Source: a virus. Taken from it: a DNA stretch of 38,658 nucleotides. Made by a program: the position numbers and the translations under genes. The stretch spans positions 1 through 38,658 of the IMG/VR virus record IMGVR_UViG_3300045115_000088. One strand, written 5' to 3'. The stretch's first letter is position 1. Each line of letters opens with the position of its first letter. A model generated the notes under the pieces. That model did not search any database. It saw only the letters and a program-made list of their open reading frames with translations, and was not told the origin of the DNA. Positions 15,038 through 24,300 of the stretch are shown here, piece after piece.

Positions 15038-17200
15038 ATGCCCATCGGAATCGAGGCGACCGTTGTTCCGATCTACAAGCCGACCGGCATGGATGCCCGC
15101 TCGGACAGCGACAACCCATGGGAACTCCTCGTCAACATTGCTCCGACCCCTACCGGATGGGAGCAGCGGCCAGGTAGTGCCGTCATCCACAAGCCCGGGG
15201 CCACGACGACGGTGCGGTTCCGTTGCGCCAACGTCTTCCGCTTCAAGGACTTCCTGTTGTGCGCCGCCATCGGGATCACGGACGAGGACTACCAGTACCT
15301 GCTGATCGTGGACACGCAAGGGCGTGTTCTTCACGCATCCATCTCTGCCGATGCCCCCGGGATTTCCACGCAGGACATTGAGGGGGAGAGCCCGTGGGGG
15401 TGTGCCTCCTTCGGGAAGCGCATGTTCTTCTCCAACAGCAGCGGGGGCGGCGTCGGTGTCATCGCCGGCGACAAGACGGGCATCTACAACCCGACGGCCC
15501 TGGCAATGGCGCAACTGGAGAACTTCTACTACGGAACGGTGCAGTGGCGTGCGGGGACCGACAGCGACAACTGGCCCTACGTCTCCGGGCAGTTCTCCGG
15601 GCGCATCCTCTGCTCACACCTGAACCGGATCTTCTATGCCGGCTTTGACGAGGGACAGAAGGTCATTTACGACCAGGAGGTTCCCGCGAATCAGACCGCC
15701 GTGGATGGGGCCAACGTCGATGCGGACAACCGGACGATCTGCTATCTCGGCAAGCAGAGCATCGTCTGGACCGATCCGCTGGACCCGTTCGCAATCCGGT
15801 TCCCGAACATGCGGCAGCTCGGGACGCACTACGAGATCACGGCGCTTGCTTCATGGAACGGCCAACTGTTCGTCTTCACGGAAAACGACGTGTGGGCGAT
15901 GTCTGGCCAGTACGACGAGGAGTTCTCGTTCCGCCAAGTCGTGTCCGGCGTCGGGTGTGCGAGCAAGGGGTCGTTTGCCGTGGCCCCCGAGGGCGTTCTG
16001 TTTGCTCACTCGTCCGGCATCTACATCACGGACGGGAGCCGCACGGAGAAGTTGTCCGAACCCATCGAGTTCCTGTTCGACCCGTCCTACATGCTGCCGG
16101 TAAGCCTCGGGGACATGGACGACGTTGGTGCCCCGATGCACCTGGAGCGCACCTTCGGCCAGGCGGCCTACGTGGCATCGAGGCGGGAGGTGTGGTTCCC
16201 GGTGAAGCGGAGGTCGACCGGGGAGTTCCATTTCGCGCTGGTGCTGTCCCTGGCAACGGGCGGGTGGTGGCTTGCGACCGGCGAGCGGGACTACGCGGGA
16301 AAGACCAACCACGCCACCACAAGGGCAACCGGCACGCTTACCGGGGCCTCGTCGAGCTCAAGGACGATCGCGGACGCCGGGGCCGGTTTCGTTGCGGCGG
16401 GCGTGGCCAAGAACGACGTGTTCACGGACATCGCAACGGGCCTGTCGGCCAGGGTCGAATCCGTTGCGGCGACGACCCTTGTTCTGAAGACCTGGCCCTA
16501 TGGCACGGCGGCCCCGCACGCGTACAGCGTGAAGACCCCAGCCCTGTCCTGTTTCTGCTCGGGATACAGGATCGTCCTTCCTGTCGGAGACACGGTTCTG
16601 TGCTTCGGGTGGGACGAGAACGCCTATTCGGACGTGCTCATGGAGTGGACGCAGGGCGGCGGCGTGCTGCGGAAGATCCCAGATCCTGGCTCCCCGACCC
16701 TTCCGATCTCGGCGCGCACGAGAACGCCGATCCTCATGGTTTCAAAGCCGCTCCTCGTCCAGCGTGCCCGCGACGTGTCGGTTGTCGGGATCGAGATGAA
16801 CTGGCGCCGGGCACCGAACGGTGCGTACCATGACCGGGGCGGGACGTGGGGTGTTGCGTCGGAACACAAGATCTACTTGTGGAGCGCGGAGACGAACTGG
16901 TTTGGCGAGACGGACGTGGTGGAGGCCCGCAAGGCCCCCTACCCGGACAAGGTATATGCGGCGTTGCAGACAGACCCCCCGGTTCACTACGTCTGGAACG
17001 CAACCGTGTGGTCGGCAACGGGGGGGGTGCACGGGACGCTGAGGTACGGCAGGAGAGACGGCTATGTGACGCGCATCGACGTGAACCACAAGAGTAGGTT
17101 TGTGAGGTTTGCCGTGTACGGCTTTGGCCTAACCAGGGCGTTGCTGCGCGGCATTCATCTGCTCTATCGGGACGAGGGTGCAAGCGGAGGGCCGACATGA
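15038..17200 (+). CDS. Tail hub/nozzle beta-propeller protein (P22 gp10/T7 gp12-like)
   Basis: A 720-residue, beta-rich protein. Blade-like repeats are visible: AVIHKPGATTTVRFRCANVF, LLIVDTQGRVLHASI, ICYLGKQSIVWTDPLDPFAI, ITALASWNGQLFVFTENDVW and FAVAPEGVLFAHSSGIYITD. The segment W-T-D-P-L-D-P-F-A-I-R-F and the 'xxNGQLFVFTxxxVW' pattern are characteristic of phage tail nozzle/stabilisation propellers that close the tail tube in short-tailed phages. A small inserted beta domain at about 425-490 (TGTLTGASSSSRT, LSARVESVAATTLVLKTWPY) resembles a surface-exposed insertion. It follows the connector by 3 bases and overlaps the spike-like gene by 4 bases. This is one of the best markers of podovirus morphology in the window. 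Confidence 0.8.
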   Translation: MPIGIEATVVPIYKPTGMDARSDSDNPWELLVNIAPTPTGWEQRPGSAVIHKPGATTTVRFRCANVFRFKDFLLCAAIGITDEDYQYLLIVDTQGRVLHASISADAPGISTQDIEGESPWGCASFGKRMFFSNSSGGGVGVIAGDKTGIYNPTALAMAQLENFYYGTVQWRAGTDSDNWPYVSGQFSGRILCSHLNRIFYAGFDEGQKVIYDQEVPANQTAVDGANVDADNRTICYLGKQSIVWTDPLDPFAIRFPNMRQLGTHYEITALASWNGQLFVFTENDVWAMSGQYDEEFSFRQVVSGVGCASKGSFAVAPEGVLFAHSSGIYITDGSRTEKLSEPIEFLFDPSYMLPVSLGDMDDVGAPMHLERTFGQAAYVASRREVWFPVKRRSTGEFHFALVLSLATGGWWLATGERDYAGKTNHATTRATGTLTGASSSSRTIADAGAGFVAAGVAKNDVFTDIATGLSARVESVAATTLVLKTWPYGTAAPHAYSVKTPALSCFCSGYRIVLPVGDTVLCFGWDENAYSDVLMEWTQGGGVLRKIPDPGSPTLPISARTRTPILMVSKPLLVQRARDVSVVGIEMNWRRAPNGAYHDRGGTWGVASEHKIYLWSAETNWFGETDVVEARKAPYPDKVYAALQTDPPVHYVWNATVWSATGGVHGTLRYGRRDGYVTRIDVNHKSRFVRFAVYGFGLTRALLRGIHLLYRDEGASGGPT

Positions 17201-17853
17201 GACGCGAGGCCGTCGCCAGGCATCTCTATCCGCCCCAGGTCCAGGACCAGATGCAGGCCCTTACGCAGCGGCCAGTCCATACCCTGCGCCCGCGGGACAG
17301 CTTGCAGAAGTTCCTCGGTAAGATGCCGGCCGGCGGTGCGCTCCTTCTTCCCGAGGGGACATGGACGTTCTACGACGACCTCGACGTGCCGGCCGACGTG
17401 TGGATTGTCGGCTGCGGGTGGAAGACGATCCTCCAGTTCAAGAACGAGAAGATCATGCGCGTCACAGGAGCACGGGCGCACGTCCGGCATCTGTGTATCG
17501 CGGGAGACGCGGCAGGTCCGCGGACGACGGAGGGGGTAATCACGGTGACCGGCGCCCAGGCGGCTCTCGACGACCTCCGGTTCAGCTCCTGCTACAACGG
17601 GGTGTCGATCCTGACTGGAGGCTTGGCGGCAACCATCATCGGGTGCCACTTTACGGGCACGGCGAGCGGGGCCAAGGGCCTCTTCATGAACGAGACGCAC
17701 GGGTTTGCGGGGTGGAACTACTTTGTGGATGACGGGGGTGGTGGCCTGGAACTGCATTGCCCGGCGGCCAGTTGTGCCTGCATCGGCAACCGAATGCCGG
17801 GCGGGGCTTTCATCATCAACGCCCTCAGTACGGACGTGGGGAACTACGCATGA
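17197..17853 (+). CDS. Beta-helix (pectate-lyase-like) tail spike/fibre protein
   Basis: A 218-residue protein with the start of a right-handed parallel beta-helix. GGALLLPEGTWTFYDDLDVP (about 46-65) followed by VWIVGCGWKTILQF (about 68-81) is the typical 'GG-x-ILLP-G-Y...L-x-IP-x-V-x-I-x-G-G' tailspike entry. Repeating coils with N-x-G/T turns then run to the end (VTGAQAALDDLRFSSCYNGV and TGGLAATIIGCHFTGTASGA). It is short compared with enzymatic tailspikes (500-700 aa) and lacks an obvious catalytic cluster, so it may serve as an adaptor or receptor-binding spike. It overlaps its neighbours by 4 bases on both sides. Confidence 0.72.
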   Translation: MRREAVARHLYPPQVQDQMQALTQRPVHTLRPRDSLQKFLGKMPAGGALLLPEGTWTFYDDLDVPADVWIVGCGWKTILQFKNEKIMRVTGARAHVRHLCIAGDAAGPRTTEGVITVTGAQAALDDLRFSSCYNGVSILTGGLAATIIGCHFTGTASGAKGLFMNETHGFAGWNYFVDDGGGGLELHCPAASCACIGNRMPGGAFIINALSTDVGNYA

Positions 17854-18368
17854 CAGACGTGTTCGAGTACCCATACCCGCTGGAGTTCGATGCCGCCGGA
17901 GACGCGTCGAGGATCACGGCCAACTTCACCGCCATCGCGGCCCACATCAACAACAACCTCCAGGCGAGCAAGACCTTTGTGCTGAAGTCCCCGCTTGTCC
18001 TTCAGGCGTCTGCAAAGATGTTGAGCGACGGAACGGCGATGACGCTGCTTTCGGTCGAGGTGCCGGTTTTCGGAGAGATGGTGCAGCAGTCGGTGTGGCT
18101 GTGGGTGAGCGGGAATCCGCAGTTGACCGGGCAACTGGAGATACGCAACAGCTCCGGTGCCGTCGTTGGCAGCAAGTGGTTGGACGGCTCCTCGGCCTGC
18201 AAGACGCCGCTGCGACTGCAACTGGAGATTCTTGGCGGCAAGAACCACGTGGCCGGAACCCTCCTGAATCTGTACACTACGGGCCTGACTCGGGTGTCTG
18301 GCGGCCCGTCTATTGACGGCCTGTGTGTGGCGATGACGTGCGTGCTCAAGGCGGAGGTGGTGGCCTGA
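17850..18368 (+). CDS. Small tail-fibre-like protein, tandem paralogue 1
   Basis: The ATG at 17850 overlaps the previous stop as ATGA; a longer frame further upstream is a shadow of the spike gene. The 172-residue protein begins with a short anchor-like motif (YPYPLEF...DASRITANFTAIAAHIN, within residues 6-34). This 'A-x-x-V/I-x-A-N-F-x-A-I-A-x-x-I/V-N' pattern is common at the start of phage fibre proteins. The remaining 135 residues form a beta-sandwich-like C-domain. The next gene shares the same N-terminal motif and the third has a looser version, which points to duplication. A receptor-binding or fibre-tip role is inferred. Confidence 0.7.
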   Translation: MTDVFEYPYPLEFDAAGDASRITANFTAIAAHINNNLQASKTFVLKSPLVLQASAKMLSDGTAMTLLSVEVPVFGEMVQQSVWLWVSGNPQLTGQLEIRNSSGAVVGSKWLDGSSACKTPLRLQLEILGGKNHVAGTLLNLYTTGLTRVSGGPSIDGLCVAMTCVLKAEVVA

Positions 18369-18369
18369 C

Positions 18370-18864
18370 ATGGCGCTGACCCTTCCATACCCGACGTTCA
18401 CCAACGGACAGACCGCCGACGCTGCGAAGGTCATGGCGAACTTCTACGCGATTGCCGACTTCGTGAACGAGACGAAGCTCGATGCAAGCACATTGCCGAA
18501 CAAGGTTGTCCGTGCCGACATGTTCGGATGCACCAACTTCCGTCGATCCCCGGCCCTTTCCGGGGTGGTAAGCATCCCGTCTCTCGTGGAATGGCGGTCT
18601 CCGAATGCCGTGTCTCTCGTGCTGTTCCGGTGCACGGCGGAGTTTGCCGCCGGCGGGGTGACGATGGACCTTCTCAAGAACGGCGCCCTGGTCGTGTCCG
18701 TCCCGGTTGTTGCGTCCGGGGTGTGGGTTGGAAGCGGTGCGCTTGCTCCTGCCTCTTTGGTGGCCGGCGATGTCCTGTCTGTCCGGCTCACCTCGCTTGC
18801 GGTGACGAACCTGTGCAGGGCAAGCGCCGTCGTGCGCGCAACCTCGTTGCTGGAGGCATCGTGA
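18370..18864 (+). CDS. Small tail-fibre-like protein, tandem paralogue 2
   Basis: A 164-residue protein whose N-terminus (LPYPTFTNGQTADAAKVMAN then FYAIADFVN) is clearly related to that of the upstream gene: a YP motif, then A-x-x-V-M-A-N-F-Y-A-I-A-x-F-V-N. The C-domain is beta-rich and hydrophobic (VSLVLFRCTAEFAAGGVTMD, VVSVPVVASGVWVGSG) and differs in sequence from the upstream copy. This fits a conserved attachment module carrying diversified tips. The ATG is 1 base after the previous stop, and the stop overlaps the next gene (GTGA). Confidence 0.7.
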   Translation: MALTLPYPTFTNGQTADAAKVMANFYAIADFVNETKLDASTLPNKVVRADMFGCTNFRRSPALSGVVSIPSLVEWRSPNAVSLVLFRCTAEFAAGGVTMDLLKNGALVVSVPVVASGVWVGSGALAPASLVAGDVLSVRLTSLAVTNLCRASAVVRATSLLEAS

Positions 18865-19352
18865 AACTAAAACTCCCGCACAGCCAGGTTGCCTACGATC
18901 TTGCCGAGGCGCAGGAACTGAACGACATGTTTGTTGCGCTCAAGCGGTTCCTGAACAGCGACTTCCTGGACAGCCTGGACATCGGGACGCCGTACTGCCG
19001 GTTCACCATCAACTTTCCGGTCCAGTACAACACGCCGGTCCCCGGAGTCTTCGAAGTGTCGCTGCCGTTTGCCTGCACCATAGAGGCTGTTCGCTTCTGG
19101 TCAACCTGGGGTGGCGGTCCTGCCGGGCAACTCGACGTGCAGATCGTGGCAAACTACTCGGCGGGTGCGGCGGCCACGGCAAGCGCCGGCCTGACTTCCG
19201 CTGTTCCTGTTGCGACGGTCAACGGCCTGGCCGTGCAGCAAGGGGGCAACGAGAAGTTGAACTTCCAGGGGGTTGCGGGGGCCATTCCCCCGGTGTCGCT
19301 GGTGTCGTGGGGGTGTTCCATCGACTGCAAGGCGCTGGTGGAGGTGGAGTGA
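18861..19352 (+). CDS. Small tail-fibre-like protein, tandem paralogue 3
   Basis: The GTG at 18861 overlaps the previous stop as GTGA and lies about 6 bases after GGAGG. The 163-residue product is nearly identical in length to its two upstream neighbours. It has a helical N-terminal element (VAYDLAEAQELNDMFVALKR then FLN) in the place of their ANF-x-AIA motif, so its relationship is weaker. The C-domain is beta-rich, with a TIEAVRFWSTWGGGPAGQLD strand pair. Expected to be a virion surface protein; the role is inferred from the neighbours. Confidence 0.66.
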   Translation: MKLKLPHSQVAYDLAEAQELNDMFVALKRFLNSDFLDSLDIGTPYCRFTINFPVQYNTPVPGVFEVSLPFACTIEAVRFWSTWGGGPAGQLDVQIVANYSAGAAATASAGLTSAVPVATVNGLAVQQGGNEKLNFQGVAGAIPPVSLVSWGCSIDCKALVEVE

Positions 19353-19579
19353 TGCCGGGACAGGAATACAAGCCGAAGTCTGCGTTCACAGGAAAGCGCC
19401 TGTCCGGAGTTGACAACCGGAGCTCCAGCAAGAAGAATGGGGATGCGGAGTCGGACCTGTGGGACAGCATGATGCCGCGGCTCGACTATCTGCCCGGGCA
19501 CATCCGGGAGGACCGCCGGCCTGCAACCGAGAAACTGCGGGCGCTTCCGTCGTGGTTGCGCTCACTGATCGGGAGGTGA
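19352..19579 (+). CDS. Hypothetical small basic protein, 75 aa
   Basis: The ATG at 19352 overlaps the preceding stop (TGATG). The protein is Lys/Arg/Ser-rich and probably disordered for the first 35 residues. It ends in a short amphipathic segment (EKLRALPSWLRSLIGR). It lies between the fibre-like proteins and the internal virion proteins. No family is recognised; a minor virion component is possible. Confidence 0.6.
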   Translation: MPGQEYKPKSAFTGKRLSGVDNRSSSKKNGDAESDLWDSMMPRLDYLPGHIREDRRPATEKLRALPSWLRSLIGR

Positions 19580-19582
19580 CAG

Positions 19583-20119
19583 ATGCCTCAGAACCAGAAC
19601 GGTAGCCTGTTTGACGAGTACGCGTCCGGGAGCAAGAAGAACTACGGCCTGGACGACAAGTACTGGAACGACATGTGGCAGGGGATGACGGGAGACATCA
19701 ACCGGCAGTTCTCCAGCAACCGCTACAAGATGAGCCAGCAGGCCGCCGCCGCCGGGGCTCCCGTGTCTGGCCAGTGGATGGGCGACATGGCGATGCTTGC
19801 CCGCGGACAGACGGCCGAGATGGGACGTGCCGCAAACGACCTCATGAAGCAGCGGGCCACGCTGGCGCTTCAGGACAAGTGGCAGGCGCTGGAGGCGGCC
19901 AAGGCCAAGGCCGGCTTTGCCTCCCAGGAGAAGATCGCCCAGATGCAGGCCGACATCCAGAAGCAGCTCGCAGACCTCCAGAAGCAGCAGGTCATGGCGG
20001 ACATCCACGCGCAGGCCACGGACTGGACGCGGATGCTGCGCAGCGAGGGCGTGCCCATGAGCGACACGCGGTTTCTCGGGTGGATGCTCGGGCAGTACGA
20101 CCCCTATTCCAACTGGTAG
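19583..20119 (+). CDS. Internal virion (ejection) protein, 178 aa
   Basis: First of three consecutive genes growing in size (178, 407, 2262 aa), matching the order and size gradient of podovirus ejection proteins (T7 gp14-gp15-gp16; P22 gp7-gp20-gp16 order differs). The sequence is helical and Gln/Ala/Met-rich. It has AARGQTAEMGRAANDLMKQR-like segments and a long coiled coil (IAQMQADIQKQLADLQKQQV). A Gly/Ala stretch (QQAAAAGAPVSGQW) could insert in membranes, as T7 gp14 does. SD is GGGAGGTGACAG. The role is inferred from context and composition. Confidence 0.65.
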   Translation: MPQNQNGSLFDEYASGSKKNYGLDDKYWNDMWQGMTGDINRQFSSNRYKMSQQAAAAGAPVSGQWMGDMAMLARGQTAEMGRAANDLMKQRATLALQDKWQALEAAKAKAGFASQEKIAQMQADIQKQLADLQKQQVMADIHAQATDWTRMLRSEGVPMSDTRFLGWMLGQYDPYSNW

Positions 20120-20128
20120 GAGGGAGCC

Positions 20129-21352
20129 ATGCCCTACAAGCCGACCCCGATTGAGACGGACAGGCAGCGGTTCGAGAAGGCGTTTTGGCCCGCGTACTTC
20201 GACCAGCAGACCCGGCTCGCACTTGCCGACAAGCAGGCGGAGCTCGAGGCCGGGCTTGCTCCGGGCGGGCGACTGCGCGTTGAGGCAATGGACCCCCGGT
20301 TCCGGAAGGCGGAACTGGCTGCGCAGGCTGCGGCGACTGCGCAGCGGTACGCCGACATCGCAGCGGAGAACCGGGCCCTGGACATGAAGCAGGCCATGCT
20401 GGGTCCGCAGATGGAGAATCTACAGGCCCGGTCGATCAACCAACTCTCGTCGGCCAGGGAACGCCAACGGCGCACGGACTTGCAATATGCGAGGTTCGAG
20501 CCGGAGATGGAGAATCTTGCCGCCCGTACCGCGTGGATCGGGGAGCAGAAGCCGGCCATCGAGTGGGACCGCAATGCGCTCGGATGGGCGAAGTTGCGGC
20601 AGGCGAACGACCAGTTCCGGGAGACCCAGAAGTTGAGCTGGAGCAAGGCCCGCAAGAAGGGGGCGGGGAAGTCGCAGGAAGAGAAGTTTGCCGACGCGTT
20701 CGACACCTTCCTTGGCGACATCGCCAAGGGTAGCGTCCACTACGGGCTTGACGAGAAGGGCGGCTACGTCGCACAGAGCATCCTCACGCCTGGCGAGATC
20801 AAGAAGGGAGAACTGTCTGCCACGCGCGTCATGCAGGAGTTCGACCGGCTCCCGCAGGAAGTGAAGTCGGGGATCTGGATGCAGACGCTTGATGCGATGG
20901 GGTACGCGCCTCTGGTTGAGTCCGTCAAGACGCGCATTGCCCGCGGCGAGAAGGTGGACATCGCAACAGAACTTCCGAGCATGAGGGCGCTCACCCTGGA
21001 GGCGGCCAGGGGTGCCGGCGCACCGAAGGCGGAAACCCTGAAAGAGGGCGTGGCCCCCGCAACGGTCGGGGAGCCCGGGGCGGACAGGCTGGAGCGCGAG
21101 GAGATGGAGAAGGAGCGGCAACGGCGGACGGCCGAGTACGAGAAGCGCAAGAAGCGAAAGCGGCAACTCGAATCGGACATCTACGCCCTTCAGAAGCAGA
21201 TGGAGAGGGAAGAGAAGCGTGGCACCGTTTTGTCGCGATTCGGGATGGGCGGGGGCGTGTCCCCCCTGGACATTCAGCGACTCAACAAGATGCAGCTTGA
21301 GCTTGATCAACTTGAGGGGATTGATGCCTCCGGGCTGAACGGCGGGTTCTGA
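20129..21352 (+). CDS. Internal virion (ejection) protein, 407 aa
   Basis: The second of the putative ejection-protein set. It is overwhelmingly helical and charged. Repeated segments (PQMENLQARSINQLSSARER and EPEMENLAARTAWIGEQKPA) suggest an internal duplication, and a strongly basic/acidic coiled coil runs near the C-terminus (about 320-360, REEMEKERQRRTAEYEKRKK). No enzymatic motif is visible. Such proteins are packaged in the head and ejected to form a periplasmic conduit. The gene has a GGAGGGAGCC SD, and its stop overlaps the giant gene's start (TGATG), implying coupled synthesis. Confidence 0.65.
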   Translation: MPYKPTPIETDRQRFEKAFWPAYFDQQTRLALADKQAELEAGLAPGGRLRVEAMDPRFRKAELAAQAAATAQRYADIAAENRALDMKQAMLGPQMENLQARSINQLSSARERQRRTDLQYARFEPEMENLAARTAWIGEQKPAIEWDRNALGWAKLRQANDQFRETQKLSWSKARKKGAGKSQEEKFADAFDTFLGDIAKGSVHYGLDEKGGYVAQSILTPGEIKKGELSATRVMQEFDRLPQEVKSGIWMQTLDAMGYAPLVESVKTRIARGEKVDIATELPSMRALTLEAARGAGAPKAETLKEGVAPATVGEPGADRLEREEMEKERQRRTAEYEKRKKRKRQLESDIYALQKQMEREEKRGTVLSRFGMGGGVSPLDIQRLNKMQLELDQLEGIDASGLNGGF

Positions 21353-24300
21353 TGCCAAGGAAAGCCGACGACTACATGGACCTGTCCGCGTTTATCGGGA
21401 CGCCGCAGGATCAACTCCGTCTGCCGGACGAGAACACGGACTACATGCGGAGCTTCGTGGACATGGCCCCTGTGAAGCCCAGGATGCCCCAGGACGGCCT
21501 TTTCCCCGACCCCCTGGACGAGATGCTTCGCGGCCAGGAAGAGGCGATTTCCGGGCGTGCGCAGGCGTACATGCCGGAGCCGCTGAGTATCGGCCTTCCG
21601 GTCGGGCCGCCAAGCATCCCCGAACTCGACATCCCCATTGAGGAGTTGGAGCGCATCGGGCGCGAGGCCGCGACCCCGCCCACCCGTCCGGCTCGCAGGC
21701 TTCCCGTGCTCGCAAGCGAGGAGCCCGAGCCCGTGGCGGACGAGACGGTGCCGCCGGGCAAGGTGGCAATCCGCGGTGAGTTGATCGACAAGGACCGACT
21801 CGACGCGCTCGCGGGAAAAAGGGTTGCATCGAAGCGTGCGTTTTACGGCGGCATCGCCCTGGAGAAGTATCTCCCCTGGATGGACCCGGACCAGCCGGGC
21901 CTGTCGGAAGTGGAGCGGTCGAAGCGGCTGTTGCAGTACGGGGACCTGTCGGCAGAGACGGCGCTTGGCGTAGGGGCGACGCGCGAAAGCATGAAGCGCA
22001 GGCTGTCCGTGTGGCAGGGGGCTAGACAGGAGGAGCTTCTTGGCACCAACCCGGAAGCCCGCATGTGGGACGACGTGGCAGCCGCCGCGCAGTTCAAGGG
22101 CATCGGCACCGCCGAGGCCGGGCTCGACCAGGGGCAACCCAAGCCGCCGGCCCCGGAAGTCAAGGTCGGCCTTCTGCACCCCGCAGTCGCGTCGATGGCC
22201 TGGGGCCTGAACATCAACGGCCTGAACCCCGACCGCACGAGCCGGGGGATTCAGCGGTTGACCCGCCTCTCCGTCAACGAGGGGGCAACCCGGGAGCAGG
22301 GCAGGCTCTACGGGTTTGACTTTGAGAGGTTCAAGCAGTTCACGGGGAAAAGCACACTTCCTCCCGATCAGAGCATCTTCCTGCTTTCGCTGGCCGAACG
22401 CGCACGGGCAGACCTGGGGCTTGAGCAGGTCCTGGAGAGCCCGGAGATCCGGCGGGTCTTCCTCTTGAAGACCCCATACGGATTCGACGGGATGACGCCG
22501 GAGGCTGCGGATGCCGAGTTGCAGATCGCGAGGTCTCGTGCGATGGCTTGGCTCGACGACGCCGTGCGGAAATCGCCCGACCTTGGGAACATGCTGGAGA
22601 TCGAGAGGGACGAGAAGGGCGTAATCATCCCAGCGTCGTTTGCGGAGGACCCGGAGTACTGGCGGCAGTGGAGCCAGGAAGCGAACCTCGGGGACATCAT
22701 CATCCGGGCCGAATGGGCGGCCAAGAACAAGGACTACGCCCTCGCACAGCAGCTCATGCAGGCACACTCCGAGCGCGAGGTCATCCGGGACGCGTCGTTC
22801 CTTGAGGCGATGGGCAACGTCCCGCAGTCCGCCGGACGGACGGCAGTCGGCATCCTCCAGTTCTACTTCTCCGCTGTGACCTACTTCGCGAACCAGACGA
22901 AGTGGGGACTGGAGTACCTTGGCGACAAGGCGGCCGGGGCCGGACATCAGGCGGACCTGGACTTTCAGAAGAAACAGCAGGCCGCACAGGACGGCTTGGT
23001 CGCGGGCATCGACGGGACGTGGGGACTGTTTCGCGACACGGCGCTCGGCGGCATGAAGGCGGTCGGGTTGCCCACGATGACGGATCGGGAGTTCGCCCGG
23101 TGGAAGTTGGAGGCCGAACACGACCCGGTGGGCATCGCCCTGACGGCGTTTGCCCTGCTGGATGGGTGCTTCCGCGTCGGCGGGGCGGCGATAAACCTGC
23201 ATCGCGTCCGCACGGACGGAGCCCTGGCCGCGATCATGGCAGGGCAGAAGAAGGGAAGCGCCGCCTACAAGAAGGCGATGCGGTTCCGCAACCTCCTGAA
23301 GGGGGCAGGTGCGGCGGCGGATCTGGCCGGCCGACCCCTGCGTGCCTACCGGGCGAAGAAACTCACCGTCTCGAACGAGGAGTGGCTGAAGGATGCACAG
23401 CCGGACACTGGTCCCGTGGCGGAGCGCATCGCCGCGATCAACGAGGCACTGAAGACGCTCACGGATTCAGCAGAGGACGTGGCGATTCGCGGCGTGCTGG
23501 ATGCGGAGTTGAAGCAGTTGGGACAGGTAGACCAGTACCGGGCCGCGCTGGAGGCCAGCACGTCGAGAATGGCGGCAGACCCGACGCTCGGCCCCTGGCT
23601 CAAGCGGTGGCTGTACCCACCCAGCAAGCAGCAACTGTCCGCCGACATGCAGTCATTCGTGGCCGACGCCAAGAACCGGGGACACCGCAAGGCCGCTCAG
23701 ATGGATGCTCTATTGCGCGCGGTCGTAGAGAGCCTTGTGCGGTCCGGAGTGCCGCTGGAGACTGCCCGGATTTGGGCGAGCCACATGGAGCAGGGCATCG
23801 GGCAGTTCGCCGGGACGGCGGCGTGGGATGTTGCGCGACCGTATGGCCGCGTTGCGGAACAGGCCATCGAGGGCGCCCGGGGTGCCGGCGGCAAGCTGAA
23901 GATCGGCAAGGTCGAGTACGACCTGGCGGCGATGGAAGCGCAGGCGGCCAAGGAGGGCATCGACATCCAGGGGGTCGTTCACAACGCACTCGTGCGGGAG
24001 ATGGACGCCTACAAGCCGAAGATCGTCCTGCCGCCAGACTTCGAGCGGATGGTTTCGGAGGGAGCGGCCCGCCACCGGATGACCGAGGGGCAGTTCGCAT
24101 ACAAGTGGCTCGTGTGGGAGATGGACCGGGTAGCGCACCAGGGCCGGGTTGCGGCCGGAGCCGCCTGGACTCCTGATGGAATGGTCGCTGGCCCGACGAT
24201 GCGGATTCCCGAACTTCGCGTCGGAGAGGGAGGCGTCCGGCACTTCGAGTGGGAGGGTACTTCCTATCAGGTGCGCCCGTCCGTGGTGAAGGGGGCAACC

